DNA of 24,082 nt. Source: Chara braunii. Lineage: Eukaryota > Streptophyta > Charophyceae > Charales > Characeae. The DNA lies in contig BFEA01000072.1 of assembly GCA_003427395.1 (NCBI GenBank), positions 1,476,284 through 1,500,365 on the forward strand. Reading direction: 5' to 3'. Below the pieces are notes generated by a model. It was given only the letters and a program-made list of their open reading frames with translations. It did no database searches and was not told the origin of the DNA. Of this stretch, positions 1 through 9,527 are shown one piece after another. Made by a program: the position numbers and the translations under genes. Every line of letters starts with the position of its first letter. Positions within the stretch are counted from its first letter, which is position 1.

Positions 1-9
1 ACAAAAAAC

Positions 10-10
<1 letters not shown>

Positions 11-76
<66 letters not shown>
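11..76. repeat. (AC)33 microsatellite
   Basis: Uninterrupted AC dinucleotide run, preceded by an A-rich stretch (1-10). It lies at the very start of the window and the far end is also a dinucleotide run, which would fit sequence bounded by assembly breaks in simple repeats. Confidence 0.98.
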
Positions 77-78
<2 letters not shown>

Positions 79-1019
79 ACCAAGCAATATGTAGAAAGTT
101 CCAACGCTCAGAAAAAGCAATGCACAAAGAATGGTGAGTTGGAGCCTGATGGACTGAGTGTGATGCGCCCGACGGGCTTGACCAAACGATGGCCGCCCCA
201 TCATTATGATTGCAACAATAACAACTGCAGGAGCCACATTCAAAGGGAGCTCGTCTTTCAGCCACTGTCTTCACTCACAGCTGTTCTGCCTTGCCTCTAT
301 CTGTTCACCAAGATCTCCCCCATCATTATGAATAGCATCTCACAACCTGCAAGTAAATAGGGAAAGCAAACAAGTTGTCGAATGAAGGAAAGAAGAAACG
401 AGCTGTCAGATGCACATTACAGAGAGATTGCCATACCATACATACCAGTTCACATTTCTGTTCAGCATTCAGAGATTGCTACACTTACAGACCAGCTCAC
501 ATTTCCCAAGATTACTTCTTTCTGCCCATAGAAGGCAACGTATATGCTCTTACAGAGCTGAGTACAGTCCATCCAATAGCATGGAATGACCTCTGCTCTC
601 TGACTAGCAACACAACTGGTACTGAGAAAGGGTGCCAAGGGAGACAAGAGAGCGGAGTGTTGCTCACTCAACCTAGACACCGCAGGATTGAAGAAATCTG
701 AAAGAGAGAAGGACACGAGAGGACTCATCACGTAAAGATTGCCATGGTAAATGTGAGCTCGTAATTCCACAATAAACACAGGTTGGTTCCTCCAAGATGA
801 GTGCACAGAGCTGAGCATCAGTGGCAACTTGTAAATGTAACCACAGTTCCGTGAAGGTAGGGTCTGAAACAGCCCAGACTGAACTGATGGCGCCACCAGG
901 TTTGAAAATTTGAAAGACAACTTCTGCACTAAATGTTGTTCGGGCTTGGGCAGAATTGAACTGAAGAAATGGCACCATCAAGTCTGAGCAATTCTAAAGA
1001 GAACTCTGGCACCGAAGTG
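77..1019. other. No recognisable gene
   Basis: About 0.9 kb with no coding region I recognise. The longest open frame is 155 codons on the - strand (462-929). Its product has no motif I know and it overlaps other short frames on both strands. Sequence just before 1020 may be the decayed upstream part of the gypsy fragment that follows, but no Gag motif is visible. Confidence 0.5.
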
Positions 1020-1032
1020 CCTGAGAGTAACT

Positions 1033-1323
1033 TTGAGAAAATACAACGGCCATAAACTAGGACCCTTAGCAGATATAAGATCAGCTCACAATTATATCAA
1101 TCGTGCTTGTCTGGAGAAGTTGTGCCTAGTGGACCAGGTGCCGCAGCTAAGTAGACCAGTAGCATCTACATTAGCTAACAAGCAAAAGGTCACTGTCAAA
1201 GACTGCATTAAAGAAGTGGTTTCCACCTTCTCCGATGAGGAAGCAAAGATTAGTCACAAGTTGTCTTTTCTTGTTAGCGACAAACTACCCTTCAAGTTGA
1301 TTCAACATGATTCTAGGAATTAG
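1033..1323 (+). pseudogene. Retropepsin-like protease remnant of gypsy fragment A
   Basis: Open frame of 96 codons. Residues about 11-33 (GPLADIRSAHNYINRACLEK) match the active-site region of gypsy proteases, where an L-x-D-S-G-A motif followed by N-[FY]-I is expected. Here the Asp remains, but the following residues read I-R-S-A, so the triad has changed. Downstream the frame keeps the usual LANKQKVTVKD-like strand. The frame ends in a stop at about 1321, before the expected ILGMxWL-type motif. A tandem copy of its second half follows. Non-functional. Confidence 0.65.
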
Positions 1324-1560
1324 TACCTGGAAGGTTCTAAGCCGCGCTGGACGTTAAAACCTTGTGGTAGTTAGCCGACAAGCAAAAGATCACTGTCAAA
1401 GACTGCATTAAAGAAGTGGTTTCCACCTTCTCCCATGGGGAAGCAAAGATTAGGCACAAGGTGTCTTTTCTTGTTGGCGACAAACTACCACTCGACATGA
1501 TTCTAGGAATTAGTACTTAGAAGTGGCTAAGCCGCAGTGGACTTTAAAACCACGTGGCAC
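1181..1560 (+). repeat. About 190-200 bp tandem duplication within the protease remnant
   Basis: The segment starting AGCAAAAGGTCACTGTCAAA at 1181 recurs at 1381, and TTCTAGGAATTAGTAC at 1311 recurs at 1501. Copies are about 1181-1370 and 1381-1560. The offset shrinks from 200 to 190 bp because of small indels (e.g. CCCTTCAAGTTGATTCAACATG versus a shorter form). The copies differ by scattered substitutions, so the duplication is old. Confidence 0.9.
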
Positions 1561-1699
1561 ATGACTCCAGAATCTGCAGAGGTACTCACCTCATAAGATG
1601 GAAGATTCCTACGGATGCTTGTGTGTAAGTTTGTTCTACAACTATTGGTAGCAAAACCCAGAAGAGGGTATGCTCCTAGTTGTTATAACTCCAAAGGAG

Positions 1700-2703
1700 C
1701 AGCGCTTAGGGATCCTCAAAGAGACCACTACAATTGTCGTAAAATATCCAGGCCTGCAGGAAGAACCAACTGGAATTGTAGAAAGGGAGATCAGTGATCA
1801 CCCATGGTATACAGATGGTTCCACGGAGTAAAACTCCAAAAGGGAGAATCTAAGATTTATCCTGCGGAGTTCCATGACCTTTGCAAGCAACAGAAGGAGC
1901 TGACTGACAAGGATAAATTAGGCCAACCACGTCACCTTATGGACCTTATGGATCTCCAGTTCTATTCCTTCCCAAGATGGGCGGCCCGCTAAGGAAGTGC
2001 ATTGATTATAGGGGAAACAATGTCGTCGGTGTGCATAATGTTCAGCCCCTACCCTGCATCGACCACCTCTCAGATACACTGCACTGATGTATGTATTCAA
2101 CAAGATAGTTCTGAAAGTTTGGGTATCATCACATGCGGATAAAGATCCGAGGATCAGCGCAAAACGGCATTTCACACTCATTATGGGCTGTTTGAGTGTA
2201 TGGTGATCTGCAATGCGCCTGATACGTCCAGCATGCCACAAATATAATACTTCATGAGTACTTCATCTATCTCAATGATATTCTTGTTTTGAGTAAACTT
2301 CAGAGGATCATGCAGAGCATCTAAGGATAGTCTTAGACCTCCTCCGGAAGCAACAGTAGCAGATCAACCTATACAGATCAGGATTCTCCGGAATCAGCTG
2401 TCAATTCACTGGTATAATTCCTGAGGATATGAAAGTAGCGGCTATCAGGGCATGACCATGACCTCAAGTCTCTCACTGAGGTGAGATGTGTCTTGACAAT
2501 GGCTGACTATCATAAAGATCATTCACTGAGAAGATAGCAGTATAGTGGGCCCCTTGACTGATCTAACTCAACGAGATACCCCTTAGGATTGGAGTAAGGA
2601 TGGTGAGTGGGTTATATAAAATCGAAGTTTGCCCTCATGAATCACCCTATCCTGAATATTGTGAAGCCCAATAAGCCGTTTATCATTACCATTGAGATCA
2701 GTT
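1700..2703 (+). pseudogene. Ty3/gypsy reverse transcriptase remnant, fragment A
   Basis: Read across three frames, the Ty3 RT blocks appear in order. A lead-in resembling KYPGLQEEPTGIV is at about 1735-1775. IDYRGNN-like sequence is at about 2000-2030 and LPCIDHLSDTL at about 2050-2085. A YLNDILV motif at about 2265-2290 replaces the canonical YxDDILV, with the first Asp of the pair read as Asn. EDHAEHLRIVLDLLRK is at about 2304-2350 and a GPLTDLT-like motif at about 2548-2575. The end (about 2640-2703) reads PFIITIEIS, the start of RNase H, with Glu where the family has the catalytic Asp. Numerous stops and frameshifts make this a pseudogene. Confidence 0.75.
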
Positions 2704-2764
2704 AATACAGGACAGCCACACTGTTATAGCAAGTCGAGGGGACTACGTTAAACCACCAGTACGC

Positions 2765-3600
2765 TACGCGGCCCCAGCCTTGCAGAAAAGTGTTGAGTTG
2801 CCAACTCGCGATTTTGGGGCCCAGGAAAGGCCCGGTAGTGCAATGGAAGAGGAAGCCGGTGGGCCCAAGGAAAGGGGGCAAATATACTGCAATATGTCCT
2901 GCTGGTTTATGCCGTGCATGCATTTCTACATGCACAGCTCTTTCTGATGCCACTCTGTGTGAGAGGCGGAGAGCAAGCGATTCCTTGTCAGCCCCTTTTT
3001 CAGGACATTGGCCGCGGTTATGGCCAGTGCTGGATGAATCTGAAGGCAGTCACGGTTAGAACTTAGTATGCCCTTCTTGTTTTTTTCTGATTAAGAAGAA
3101 TCTCGGTTCTTTCTGATGTGACTTCCCGTCAGAACCTCCCTTTTCATTTCAAGGCATTCTCACGCTAGCAGTTTCCAGAATGTATCTGACCGAACTTATG
3201 GCCAAGCCTTGGATGAAACTGAAGGCAATCACAGTCAGAGCTTAGTATCCCTTTTTTTTTTCCTTTTTTTTTTTTCTTCTTCTCTTAATAAGAAAGAAGA
3301 ATCTCGGTTCTTTCTGTTGCGACTTCCCGTCAGAGGCAGGGAGCAATAGATTCCCTGCCAGCCCCTTTCATTTCAGGGCATTCTCATGCTAGCACTTTCC
3401 AGAATGTATCCGACCGCACAGCAGCCCAGGCCTAGAGTGGCACACGAGCGAAAACAAGAAAACGACTGCCACCTTTCATTCCAGCTGCTGGCAGCAGGTC
3501 CAGCATAGAGGACAGTACCGGTGCCGACCGACAAATTTTTCCTAGCGATTCCTGCCGCCTCCAGGCTCAGCAGAACTTCAGGCAGGCGAAGCATCAGTTT
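2765..3600. mobile_element. Unidentified insertion splitting RNase H of fragment A
   Basis: RNase H of fragment A starts at about 2640-2760 and resumes at about 3610. The intervening roughly 0.85 kb has no pol similarity that I can see and contains three imperfect tandem repeat units and T-rich runs. I cannot identify terminal repeats or a target-site duplication, so whether it is a transposon, a satellite-like expansion or a rearranged segment is open. The 97-codon (3373-3666, -) and 89-codon (2790-3059, +) frames inside it have no recognisable motif. Confidence 0.4.
3013..3420 (+). repeat. Imperfect tandem repeats (about 180-225 bp units)
   Basis: Two units share TTATGGCC-x-TGGATGAA-x-CTGAAGGCA (3018 and 3196) followed by a CTTAGTAT motif, a T-rich run and AAGAAGAATCTCGGTTCTTTC. 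A part of the unit (GCATTCTCAYGCTAGCASTT and CCAGAATGTATCYGACCG) occurs at 3153 and again at 3378. GACTTCCCGTCAGA also occurs twice. Spacing is about 178 and about 225 bp because the T-rich run expanded in the second unit (3250-3275). Confidence 0.85.
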
Positions 3601-3870
3601 GGTAAAACAGGCCCAGGTGTACTGGAGTACATGTCTAAGAAGATGCCATCTCTCAAAAGCTTGCAAATTCCACCTATCAGAGGGAGTTGTCTACGTTCCC
3701 TATGGCATTGCAACACTAGAAGTACTACCTCCATCGCAGACATTTTGAAGTCTGGTCATGGGACAATGCAGTGGATCAAGACATCCCATCTTTTTGTTTT
3801 TTATCCTCTCAAGCTTTCAATACAAGTTGTATGTATAACTTCACATTGACCCATGAGAAAGGTAAATACA
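3601..3870 (+). pseudogene. RNase H remnant of gypsy fragment A
   Basis: Reading across frames gives VLEYMSKKMPS, then STYQREL and MALQH, then YYLHRRHFEVW and a WIKTSHLF-like segment. These are the conserved middle and end of Ty3/gypsy RNase H (family pattern: Y-x-S-K-K-L ... T-Y-E-R-E-L-x-A-L ... H-W-R-H-Y-L). It continues into LTHEKGKYKLVADA followed by a stop and SRR, corresponding to the usual G-x-x-N-x-V-A-D-A-L-S-R-R end of the domain. Frameshifts occur near 3680 and 3760. Confidence 0.75.
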
Positions 3871-4089
3871 AATTGGTAGCTGATGCATAATCGAGGAGAG
3901 AAAACTTCCTAGGTGTGTATGTGATTGAGTTAGGGTTAGATGGGCGTGCATGTCAGCTGGTTCAAGAATCCTACCAAGAAGACACTTCACAAGAAAATCA
4001 TCAGATGCTTCAACATGCAGGAAAGACGGGTGTATGAGGAATGTAAGATGGTTGACAGTTTGTTGTTCTTGAGCAAGGATGGGGTAGAA

Positions 4090-4220
4090 AGACTGTGTGC
4101 CCACTAATAAGTCTGCCAGGAGTTTGTTCCTAGGAGAGCGTCACTTCGCTACGGGTCACTTTAAGCGTAAAAGACATCCACTAATCTGTTACACAATTTC
4201 TAGTGGCCGGGTATGAACAG
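4090..4220 (+). pseudogene. Integrase HHCC zinc-finger remnant, gypsy fragment A
   Basis: In one frame the sequence ERHFATGHFKRKR is readable at about 4135-4180. It matches the H-D-x-x-x-x-G-H-x-G-x-x-K-T block of gypsy integrases and the better preserved CYDATGHFGYKKT block of fragment C at about 16237-16280. The similarity stops before 4233, where a poly-T run begins, so the integrase core is missing from this copy. Confidence 0.5.
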
Positions 4221-4232
4221 GGATGCGTATGC

Positions 4233-4258
4233 TTTTTTTTTTTTTTTTTTTTTTTTTT
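4233..4258. repeat. T26 homopolymer
   Basis: Run of 26 T. On the - strand it is an A tail, so it could mark the 3' end of a retroposed sequence lying at 4259 onward and read leftward. I see no coding sequence that confirms this. Confidence 0.9.
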
Positions 4259-4357
4259 AGTATGGCTCCATTCTTTTGGTGGGGAGCTGCACCTGCTGGA
4301 AACCGGGTCCAGCGTCCCTTTAACAGAGTAGATAGGAAAAAGTTGGTACCTCTTCAC

Positions 4358-4498
4358 CCCCCTTCTAGGGGCGCCAGATATTGTCTTTCTACCCTAGCAC
4401 CAGAAACTATTCCTAGGTTCAAGAAAACCCCCTTCTAGGGGCGCAAGATATTGTCTTTCTACATTAGCACCAGAAACTATTCCTAGGTTCAAGAAAAA
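4358..4498. repeat. 70-bp tandem duplication with hairpin-like CCCCTtctAGGGG
   Basis: CCCCTTCTAGGGGCGC at 4359 recurs at 4429, followed in both copies by AGATATTGTCTTTCTAC and CCTAGGTTCAAGAAAA. Copies are about 4358-4427 and 4428-4498 with few differences. On the - strand the first copy reads TGGCGCCCCTAGAAGGGGG (4375-4357), which resembles a retrotransposon primer-binding site (TGG start). In the other copy the motif has mutated to TTGCGCC. Confidence 0.85.
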
Positions 4499-5615
4499 CC
4501 TAGCTAATCCACACCATACCAACTCAAAGGAACCAAGCACAAAGATGATAGTGGAAATGGATCAGGGAAGTCTGATAATGGTCTTAGCGGGATCGCAGGA
4601 TCCAGTTGCCAAGTTTTTCTAAGAGACAAACCATGCACATAAGCACCTCCAGGCTTCCTAAAGCCCTTCCGTATTCTGACAGTCCTGCTCAGTCTTTGGC
4701 CATGGCCATAGACTTCTGTCATGTAACTGATTGAAACGCAATCCACGACCAACTCACACATTCCGATACACTCATGCAATTATGAAGCAGACTTGGAGGA
4801 GGCAATTCCACACCAAAGCGGAGAGAATTACACAGCGGAAGCTCGGCACATAAAAGTATAATTCTAATCTCCTCTTCCTCCTCCAATCAGTAAGGATTAC
4901 AAGATTCCACAAATCAACAACCGTGTTCCAACACCTCGAACAAATCAGAACAATGTTTTAACGAAATAAAAATGGTGTCTTCTTCTTCCTCCATTTTCAT
5001 CTTCTACCCCCGGCAATGGCGCTCATCATCAGCAGCACCCAACCTGCAGACCACGAACTCCGCCAACCCACATCAAGTGCCTCCCCAGCAAAGCCCAGTA
5101 CCCCTATCTGCTGAGTCAGCACCAGCTGCCTGGACGAAGAAGAAGGCCCCCCGAGAAGGAGAAGCAGAGATGGCTGCCATGAAGCCCAAATGCTCCAGCG
5201 CATGAGCCCCAAGTCCAGCGCTGCTCTCCCACTCCGTCACTCGGCCTCCAGCTATGGACGCCACCCACGAAGAAGAAAACAGGCTTTGTCAACAAGAAGA
5301 CTGCACTAGCATTCACCAGCGCTCCTCCAAACGCCAACAGCCAAAACAAGCGAAAAGAACCATGGTGACCAACCTTCAACATGCTGATCTCCAATCTCTG
5401 TATTCCGATTGGAATGAAGAAAGTCCCATCGTGGTAAAACCTGTCTGTATTCTTCCCCAAGCTATTTCTAGACCTCAACACTCTACCTAGGACTCACAAA
5501 CAGACAAAGCCGGCCTACCTGAATTGCAGTGGTACCAGTCAGTGAAACGGTACGGGCCTGGAAATTTAGAATTTTCAGAAAAGTCCCAGTAGGGACTGGG
5601 CCTGTAGCAGATACG
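4499..5615. other. No recognisable gene (about 1.1 kb)
   Basis: Open frames are short: 91 codons at 4504-4779 (-) and 77 codons at 4972-5205 (+), the latter with a Ser/Ala/Pro-rich product. Neither shows a domain I know. The + strand frame opens Met-Val then a Ser run and hydrophobic residues, which might suggest a targeting peptide, but it ends without continuing into a recognisable exon. The lower part may include the 3' LTR of the - strand gypsy element, though no matching 5' LTR is present to prove it. Confidence 0.45.
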
Positions 5616-5671
5616 GGGAAGGTCCTAAAAAATAAGAAAATTAGGGAAGGTCCTAAAAAATAAGAAAATTA
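5616..5671. repeat. 28-bp tandem duplication
   Basis: GGGAAGGTCCTAAAAAATAA followed by GAAAATTA occurs at 5616-5643 and again at 5644-5671, essentially identical. Confidence 0.95.
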
Positions 5672-5985
5672 CAGAAATAAACCAACTAATGTTACAGCTC
5701 GCTGAGAATCTGCAGTTCATTGCATTCCTACCCTCCCAAGGAGTGCGGACCTCCAAGCTACCGGTGGTAGTGACGAGGTGAACATCTGGCAAAAAGCCCT
5801 TTCTGTTTAGCTTCATGGGCCAGTACAATGGACTTGGCGACTTGAGAAGTTCCTTCCTTGTATACCAGCGAGCTTCTATCTAAGGCTGGAATCAGAACTT
5901 CACAAGATACTCACAGTTGGGGCCTGTTCTGCATTGGTCCTCAATCCCTTCAACTTCATACCCCTTCCCAGTAATAGGAGGGCCG
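5625..5985 (-). pseudogene. Chromodomain and C-terminal tail of gypsy element B
   Basis: Reading left from 5985, the frame gives PPITGKGYEVEGIED and then EYLVKF, a stop, FQP, a stop and ARWYTRKELLKSPSPLYW. YEVExIxD, then YLVKW, then a W in the last helix is the chromodomain pattern: it binds histone tails and can steer integration. The start of the segment (PPQFGPP) continues the integrase tail seen at 11143-11175 on the far side of the insertion. Two in-frame stops (near 5885 and 5875) interrupt it. The same frame then runs open to about 5625. Confidence 0.75.
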
Positions 5986-5996
5986 AACTGAGGAGG
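5980..5996 (+). repeat. Left flanking duplication (target-site duplication candidate)
   Basis: GGGCCGAACTGAGGAGG at 5980-5996 matches GGTCCGAATTGAGGAGG at 11135-11151 with two mismatches. Both belong to the same place in the host gypsy coding sequence (PPQFG). Part of the match (GGNCCGAA) is also the outer end of the inner element's own terminal repeat, so the strict duplication may be only the 8-9 bp YTGAGGAGG. Confidence 0.75.
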
Positions 5997-6207
5997 TATA
6001 TGAGAATATCATTCACTATAGCTGATAACACAACACTTGAGTCATCACACCACTCAGGTCGTACACACGCGGATTGAAAAACAAATTGAAGTAAGAATTG
6101 TACAAACTTCGGCCAACCATTCGTTCCACAACACCCGAGAACCACCGTTCGTTCCGACAACCCCCACGGTCATACCGGGCGTTAGCCGCGGCAGGCCGTG
6201 GTCCGAA
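5996..6207 (-). repeat. Terminal direct repeat (3' copy on - strand, pseudo-LTR)
   Basis: The copy runs from GTATATGAG (5996) to GGCCGTGGTCCGAA (ending 6207) and matches 10930-11142 with 9 substitutions and 1 indel by eye. It is direct, not inverted. Penelope-like elements commonly carry such pseudo-LTRs, produced by tandem arrangement of copies. Confidence 0.9.
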
Positions 6208-6634
6208 AGAAGACAATCCTAACTACAACAATTGCTTATGTACCCGCAGATACCCTGTTTCATGATAAGTTCGATAGTTACCTGAAGTCAGTCAACCACA
6301 ACCCAAGAGGGTATGGCCTGGGCTAAACGGGGGTCATAGTGCCAAAAGACCAATCGTTGAGCCAAACCAAAACCAAAACACACAACAAGGCCCGGGCTTG
6401 AAGGGCCTATGCTCACTACCGGTCTGAACCATTATCCTAAGGCGAAGAAACCCCCAAATTGAGTACACTACAGAGTCCAAAAAAGGCGCACAGTCAGGGC
6501 GCAAAGTACCTTACGCTTGTCCATAGTCCGACACAGACAAAGGACAACCAAAACGAAATCACACACAAGAAAAAGGGTCAACAGACCGAGACAAAAAAGG
6601 AACAAAACAGAAACAAGCCCTGTCACTACAGAAT
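6208..6634 (-). other. 3' region of the Penelope-like element
   Basis: Between the ORF2 stop (about 6635) and the 3' terminal repeat. No open frame of note; short + strand frames here are antisense. On the - strand it is T-rich near 6520-6600. It presumably serves as 3' UTR, inferred from position only. Confidence 0.5.
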
Positions 6635-9527
6635 CTAGTCAACAGCCAGCTTCCAATGAGCATCTCGGCCATGAGCAAATCGTTTCAACACTCGAATGAA
6701 GAAGCCAGTCAGAACATCCTTCAGTCTCGATTCTCTCTTCAAACTAAGAACCCGTCGAGGAATACCGTGCCTTGCAGATGTGTCCCTATCAATACGGTGA
6801 AGATGGCTGGCCAATACAGCACTTTTCGGCAACTTACTGCCCCAGGAAAAGAAAGATTGCCCGTTGAAAAAAGTCAAGCACCCCTCCTTCCACATGGACT
6901 CTTCGTTTTTAGAAACTTGAACACATTCAACAAAAGGGAAAACCTTCTGAGTTCGTATTTCACAACCCAGAAAGTCCCAAATCCCGGAGCCACCATCGGT
7001 TCTCCTCAAAGTAAGATTATCCGGGTAGCATCTTCCAAAAACAGCAAAGATGTCATCAACGACCTGTTCCCTCAAGTTCTCAGTAGCTACGAAAAGGCTG
7101 ACGTCGTCAGTCAGTCTAATGCCACCAACATACCTGCTCATCTTCCCCAAACTCCGTAAGAATAAATATTCGGCCCTGGCACACATGATACAGGCGAGGG
7201 GAGGACCGGTGCTCTTCCCCATTCGAATGCCTACTACCTGCTGTAGTAGCACGCCCAAGGCAATCGTGTATGTGTGTGAGAGCTCGAAGGAGACAAACTG
7301 TCGAATGTCCGCAAATTCAACTTTCTTCCAATGGTCGTAGCCGGTACTGACTCCAAAGCTGGCACCCTTTCCTCTAGGGTTAACTCGAACAAAGGTCCTA
7401 CCCTTAGAGGAATGATGGTCCAACAACCAATTCACCGCATCTTGGATATCCTCGTGCGGCAAACGGCTGAACATATCCTTGATGTCGAAGGATCTCGCAA
7501 CTACAGTTGGGTCAGCATGCATGCGTCTCAACTTCTTGGTGTTCATCTCCAGAGTAGCATTTAGATCAAAGACATCCTTGAGATTCGAATGCCAATCTCT
7601 CGGGAGACGGTACAGGAGGTGATTTAGAGCCTTAGCCACGATCTAACTTGATCTGGCTGTCGGTTCCAAATATGAGGGACAAATCGGTCGAAATCGGTCC
7701 AAGTCCTTATGTTTAGGCATAGCATATGCTTGGCCGATTGTCCCCTTCCCGTCCCAGCGTGCAAAACCCAACAGACCTCCAGCTTTCAAATCAGCTTTCA
7801 TCTCGTCAACCACTGCAACAGTCTCTTTGACGACAGGTAAGTATCCGACACTTCGAATAAACAGGTCCATCATACCCTCATCGTACAAGGAGGGGCATAT
7901 GACCAGGGTTTCCCCTGGGTTGCGGTCCAGCGGGGGAAGAACCAAGCCTTCCAAACGGTTCTTCCATTCAAAAACGTCCCGCTTGTCCAAAAAACTCGAC
8001 TTGTCGTCAACATCTCTTGTCAGACAACCGATCAATTCCGTACTCAAGCAGTGCACCGTTTGTCCTTTCACATTAATCCAATTAGCAAAAGCGACCTCGA
8101 TTTCCTCACCCAGTTTTGTCACTCTGTCCGAGCGACGTGCTTTCAGAACATTGTTCCCGTTCATCAACAAGGGAGGTACGTTCTCCAGCTCACGTAACCG
8201 AGCACGCACGTGGCCTCGTACCCATGGGTACGACATCCCTGCACAACTGCAAGGTGACACCTCCATCCGTGCAAAAGCACGATGGTTGTGAAGTAGGTTC
8301 ACAACGTTTGGGTTACGAATCCAAATGATGCGAAGTGATCTACGTGCGCGACGAATTGCACAAGGAGGAAGAACCAAACTCCCAATTTTATCGTTAACCA
8401 ACTTTCGTACTTCGGAGATCTTAATCCGGTCGTCAAAAAGCAAACGGACGACAATACGAGCTGACAAATTCAAACCAAACCCGTCTTTCACACATCTACC
8501 AATCAGGCGCCTAAGGTAAGCACGCGTTCTCTTCTTCTCGAAGTCTTTAATAGCATTAAAAGTCTTGACAACGAATCCAAGTCCCATTTACGCAAGAGTT
8601 CCAGTCGTTTTGGGTTACGTAGGAGTGAAACAAGAATAGGCTTGTTAACACTTATACGCGGTTTCCAACGCCTTAAATGTTGGAACTCGATACAACCCAC
8701 AGATTCAAAAGCCACTTTGAATCGTGCAAGACATCCTGCTACCCCATTAAAAACTACAGAAGAAGAACCGAAAGCCTTTCGTACACCCTGCCATTTACTA
8801 CACCACGCATTCCCTCCTTCGATAAACAGAACAAACTGACAACTTCCATTATCGTCTTGGGAACGCAGGATATCGAAGACATTCACAGACCAAGCGTCGT
8901 TAGGGTTGATGCGAACTTTAATTGGTTTGATAGAGCGGACATCAGGCGACTCAATGGATCCTACTACTCGCTTCACACCCCTTTCCCGCTTACCACAACG
9001 ACTATTCTTCTTACTGCCTACAGTCTTCCCGACAGTATTCAGGAATGGGCTCCAACGTTTAATAAACGTGGATTCAACCATGACAAGGTCAACTGGTTCA
9101 ACCACTTCAACAGGTAATAAAGCGAAAGATTCCATGCCCACACATTTCCACCAGCGATACAGGTGCATACTGTTTACATTGCACTTAAACACGGAGACGT
9201 GTTCCCTCCACCGTATGCAAGGTGAGCGAGAGGCCTGACCAATGTATTGTGACTTGCACTTGAGCGAGAGGTCTGACCAATGTATTGTGACTTGCACTTG
9301 AAAGACGTAATCACATAAACGCAATTTGGCAATTTCAAGAAATCCAAATCATGTCGCTGGAAGAGAAAAAGCCAAGAATCAATGCATTTATTCAACCAAC
9401 GAATTCGACCACGCAACGCTAACAACAGTATCAACAAACAAAAGATCAGGTCTAGCTCGTCGTCGACCGTATGTCGAAATGATGAAATCACTTCAGAAAT
9501 CAGCATCAGTTGATCCGTACTGTACAC
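6635..9527 (-). pseudogene. ORF2: GIY-YIG endonuclease plus reverse transcriptase, disrupted
   Basis: The product would nick target DNA and copy the element RNA. GIY-YIG: VYVI (from 9320) and YIGQTS (from 9284), then RWREH (Arg at about 9207), Glu in VESTFIKRW (about 9075) and Asn in SPFLN, giving the two-motif core, Arg, Glu and Asn expected. A linker contains CSCAG (about 8250). RT: FDIKDMFSRL with the first catalytic Asp at about 7486, MGKSTGPPLA at about 7220, RLTDDV with the catalytic Asp pair at about 7110, and FLGCEI at about 6970. Three lesions: a 38-bp tandem duplication at 9223-9298 shifts frame, another frameshift lies near 8580, and TAG at 7643-7645 is in frame between FRPICPSYLE and the RT core. 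The start at 9527 overlaps the end of ORF1, so translation might be by frameshift or reinitiation. The motif LTDD instead of YxDD is unusual. Confidence 0.8.
9223..9298. repeat. 38-bp tandem duplication in the GIY-YIG core
   Basis: TGAGCGAGAGGYCTGACCAA followed by TGTATTGTGACTTGCACT occurs at 9223-9260 and 9261-9298, differing at one base. On the - strand it encodes CKSQYIGQ(T/A)SR, so the YIG motif is present twice, in different frames. Because 38 is not a multiple of 3 it breaks ORF2. Confidence 0.95.

Larger units (their letters stand above)
1020..4220 (+). mobile_element. Decayed Ty3/gypsy LTR-retrotransposon fragment A (pol), interrupted
   Basis: Pol domains appear in the order typical of Ty3/gypsy elements: protease remnant (about 1020-1330), RT (about 1700-2640), start of RNase H (about 2640-2760), rest of RNase H (about 3600-3870) and the integrase zinc-binding region (about 4100-4215). 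Stops and frameshifts occur every few dozen codons. About 0.85 kb of unrelated sequence separates the two RNase H parts. No LTR pair or primer-binding site could be matched to this copy, and Gag and the integrase core are not seen. Domain identity rests on short motifs read in three frames; the general assignment is firm, exact edges are not. Confidence 0.8.

Noticed and set aside
462-929. 155-codon - strand open frame
   Set aside because: No recognisable motif, overlapped by frames on both strands; not enough to call a gene.
4972-5205. 77-codon frame with a Ser-rich N-terminus as a plastid-targeted first exon
   Set aside because: No downstream exon or domain was recognised and composition alone is weak evidence.
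5900-6216. Open frames running from gypsy sequence into the terminal repeat
   Set aside because: Chance fusions across the insertion junction; the same repeat-encoded peptide appears at the other end.
6656-8519. Several + strand frames (up to 167 codons) across the RT region
   Set aside because: Antisense shadows of ORF2 on the - strand, whose motifs explain the open sequence.
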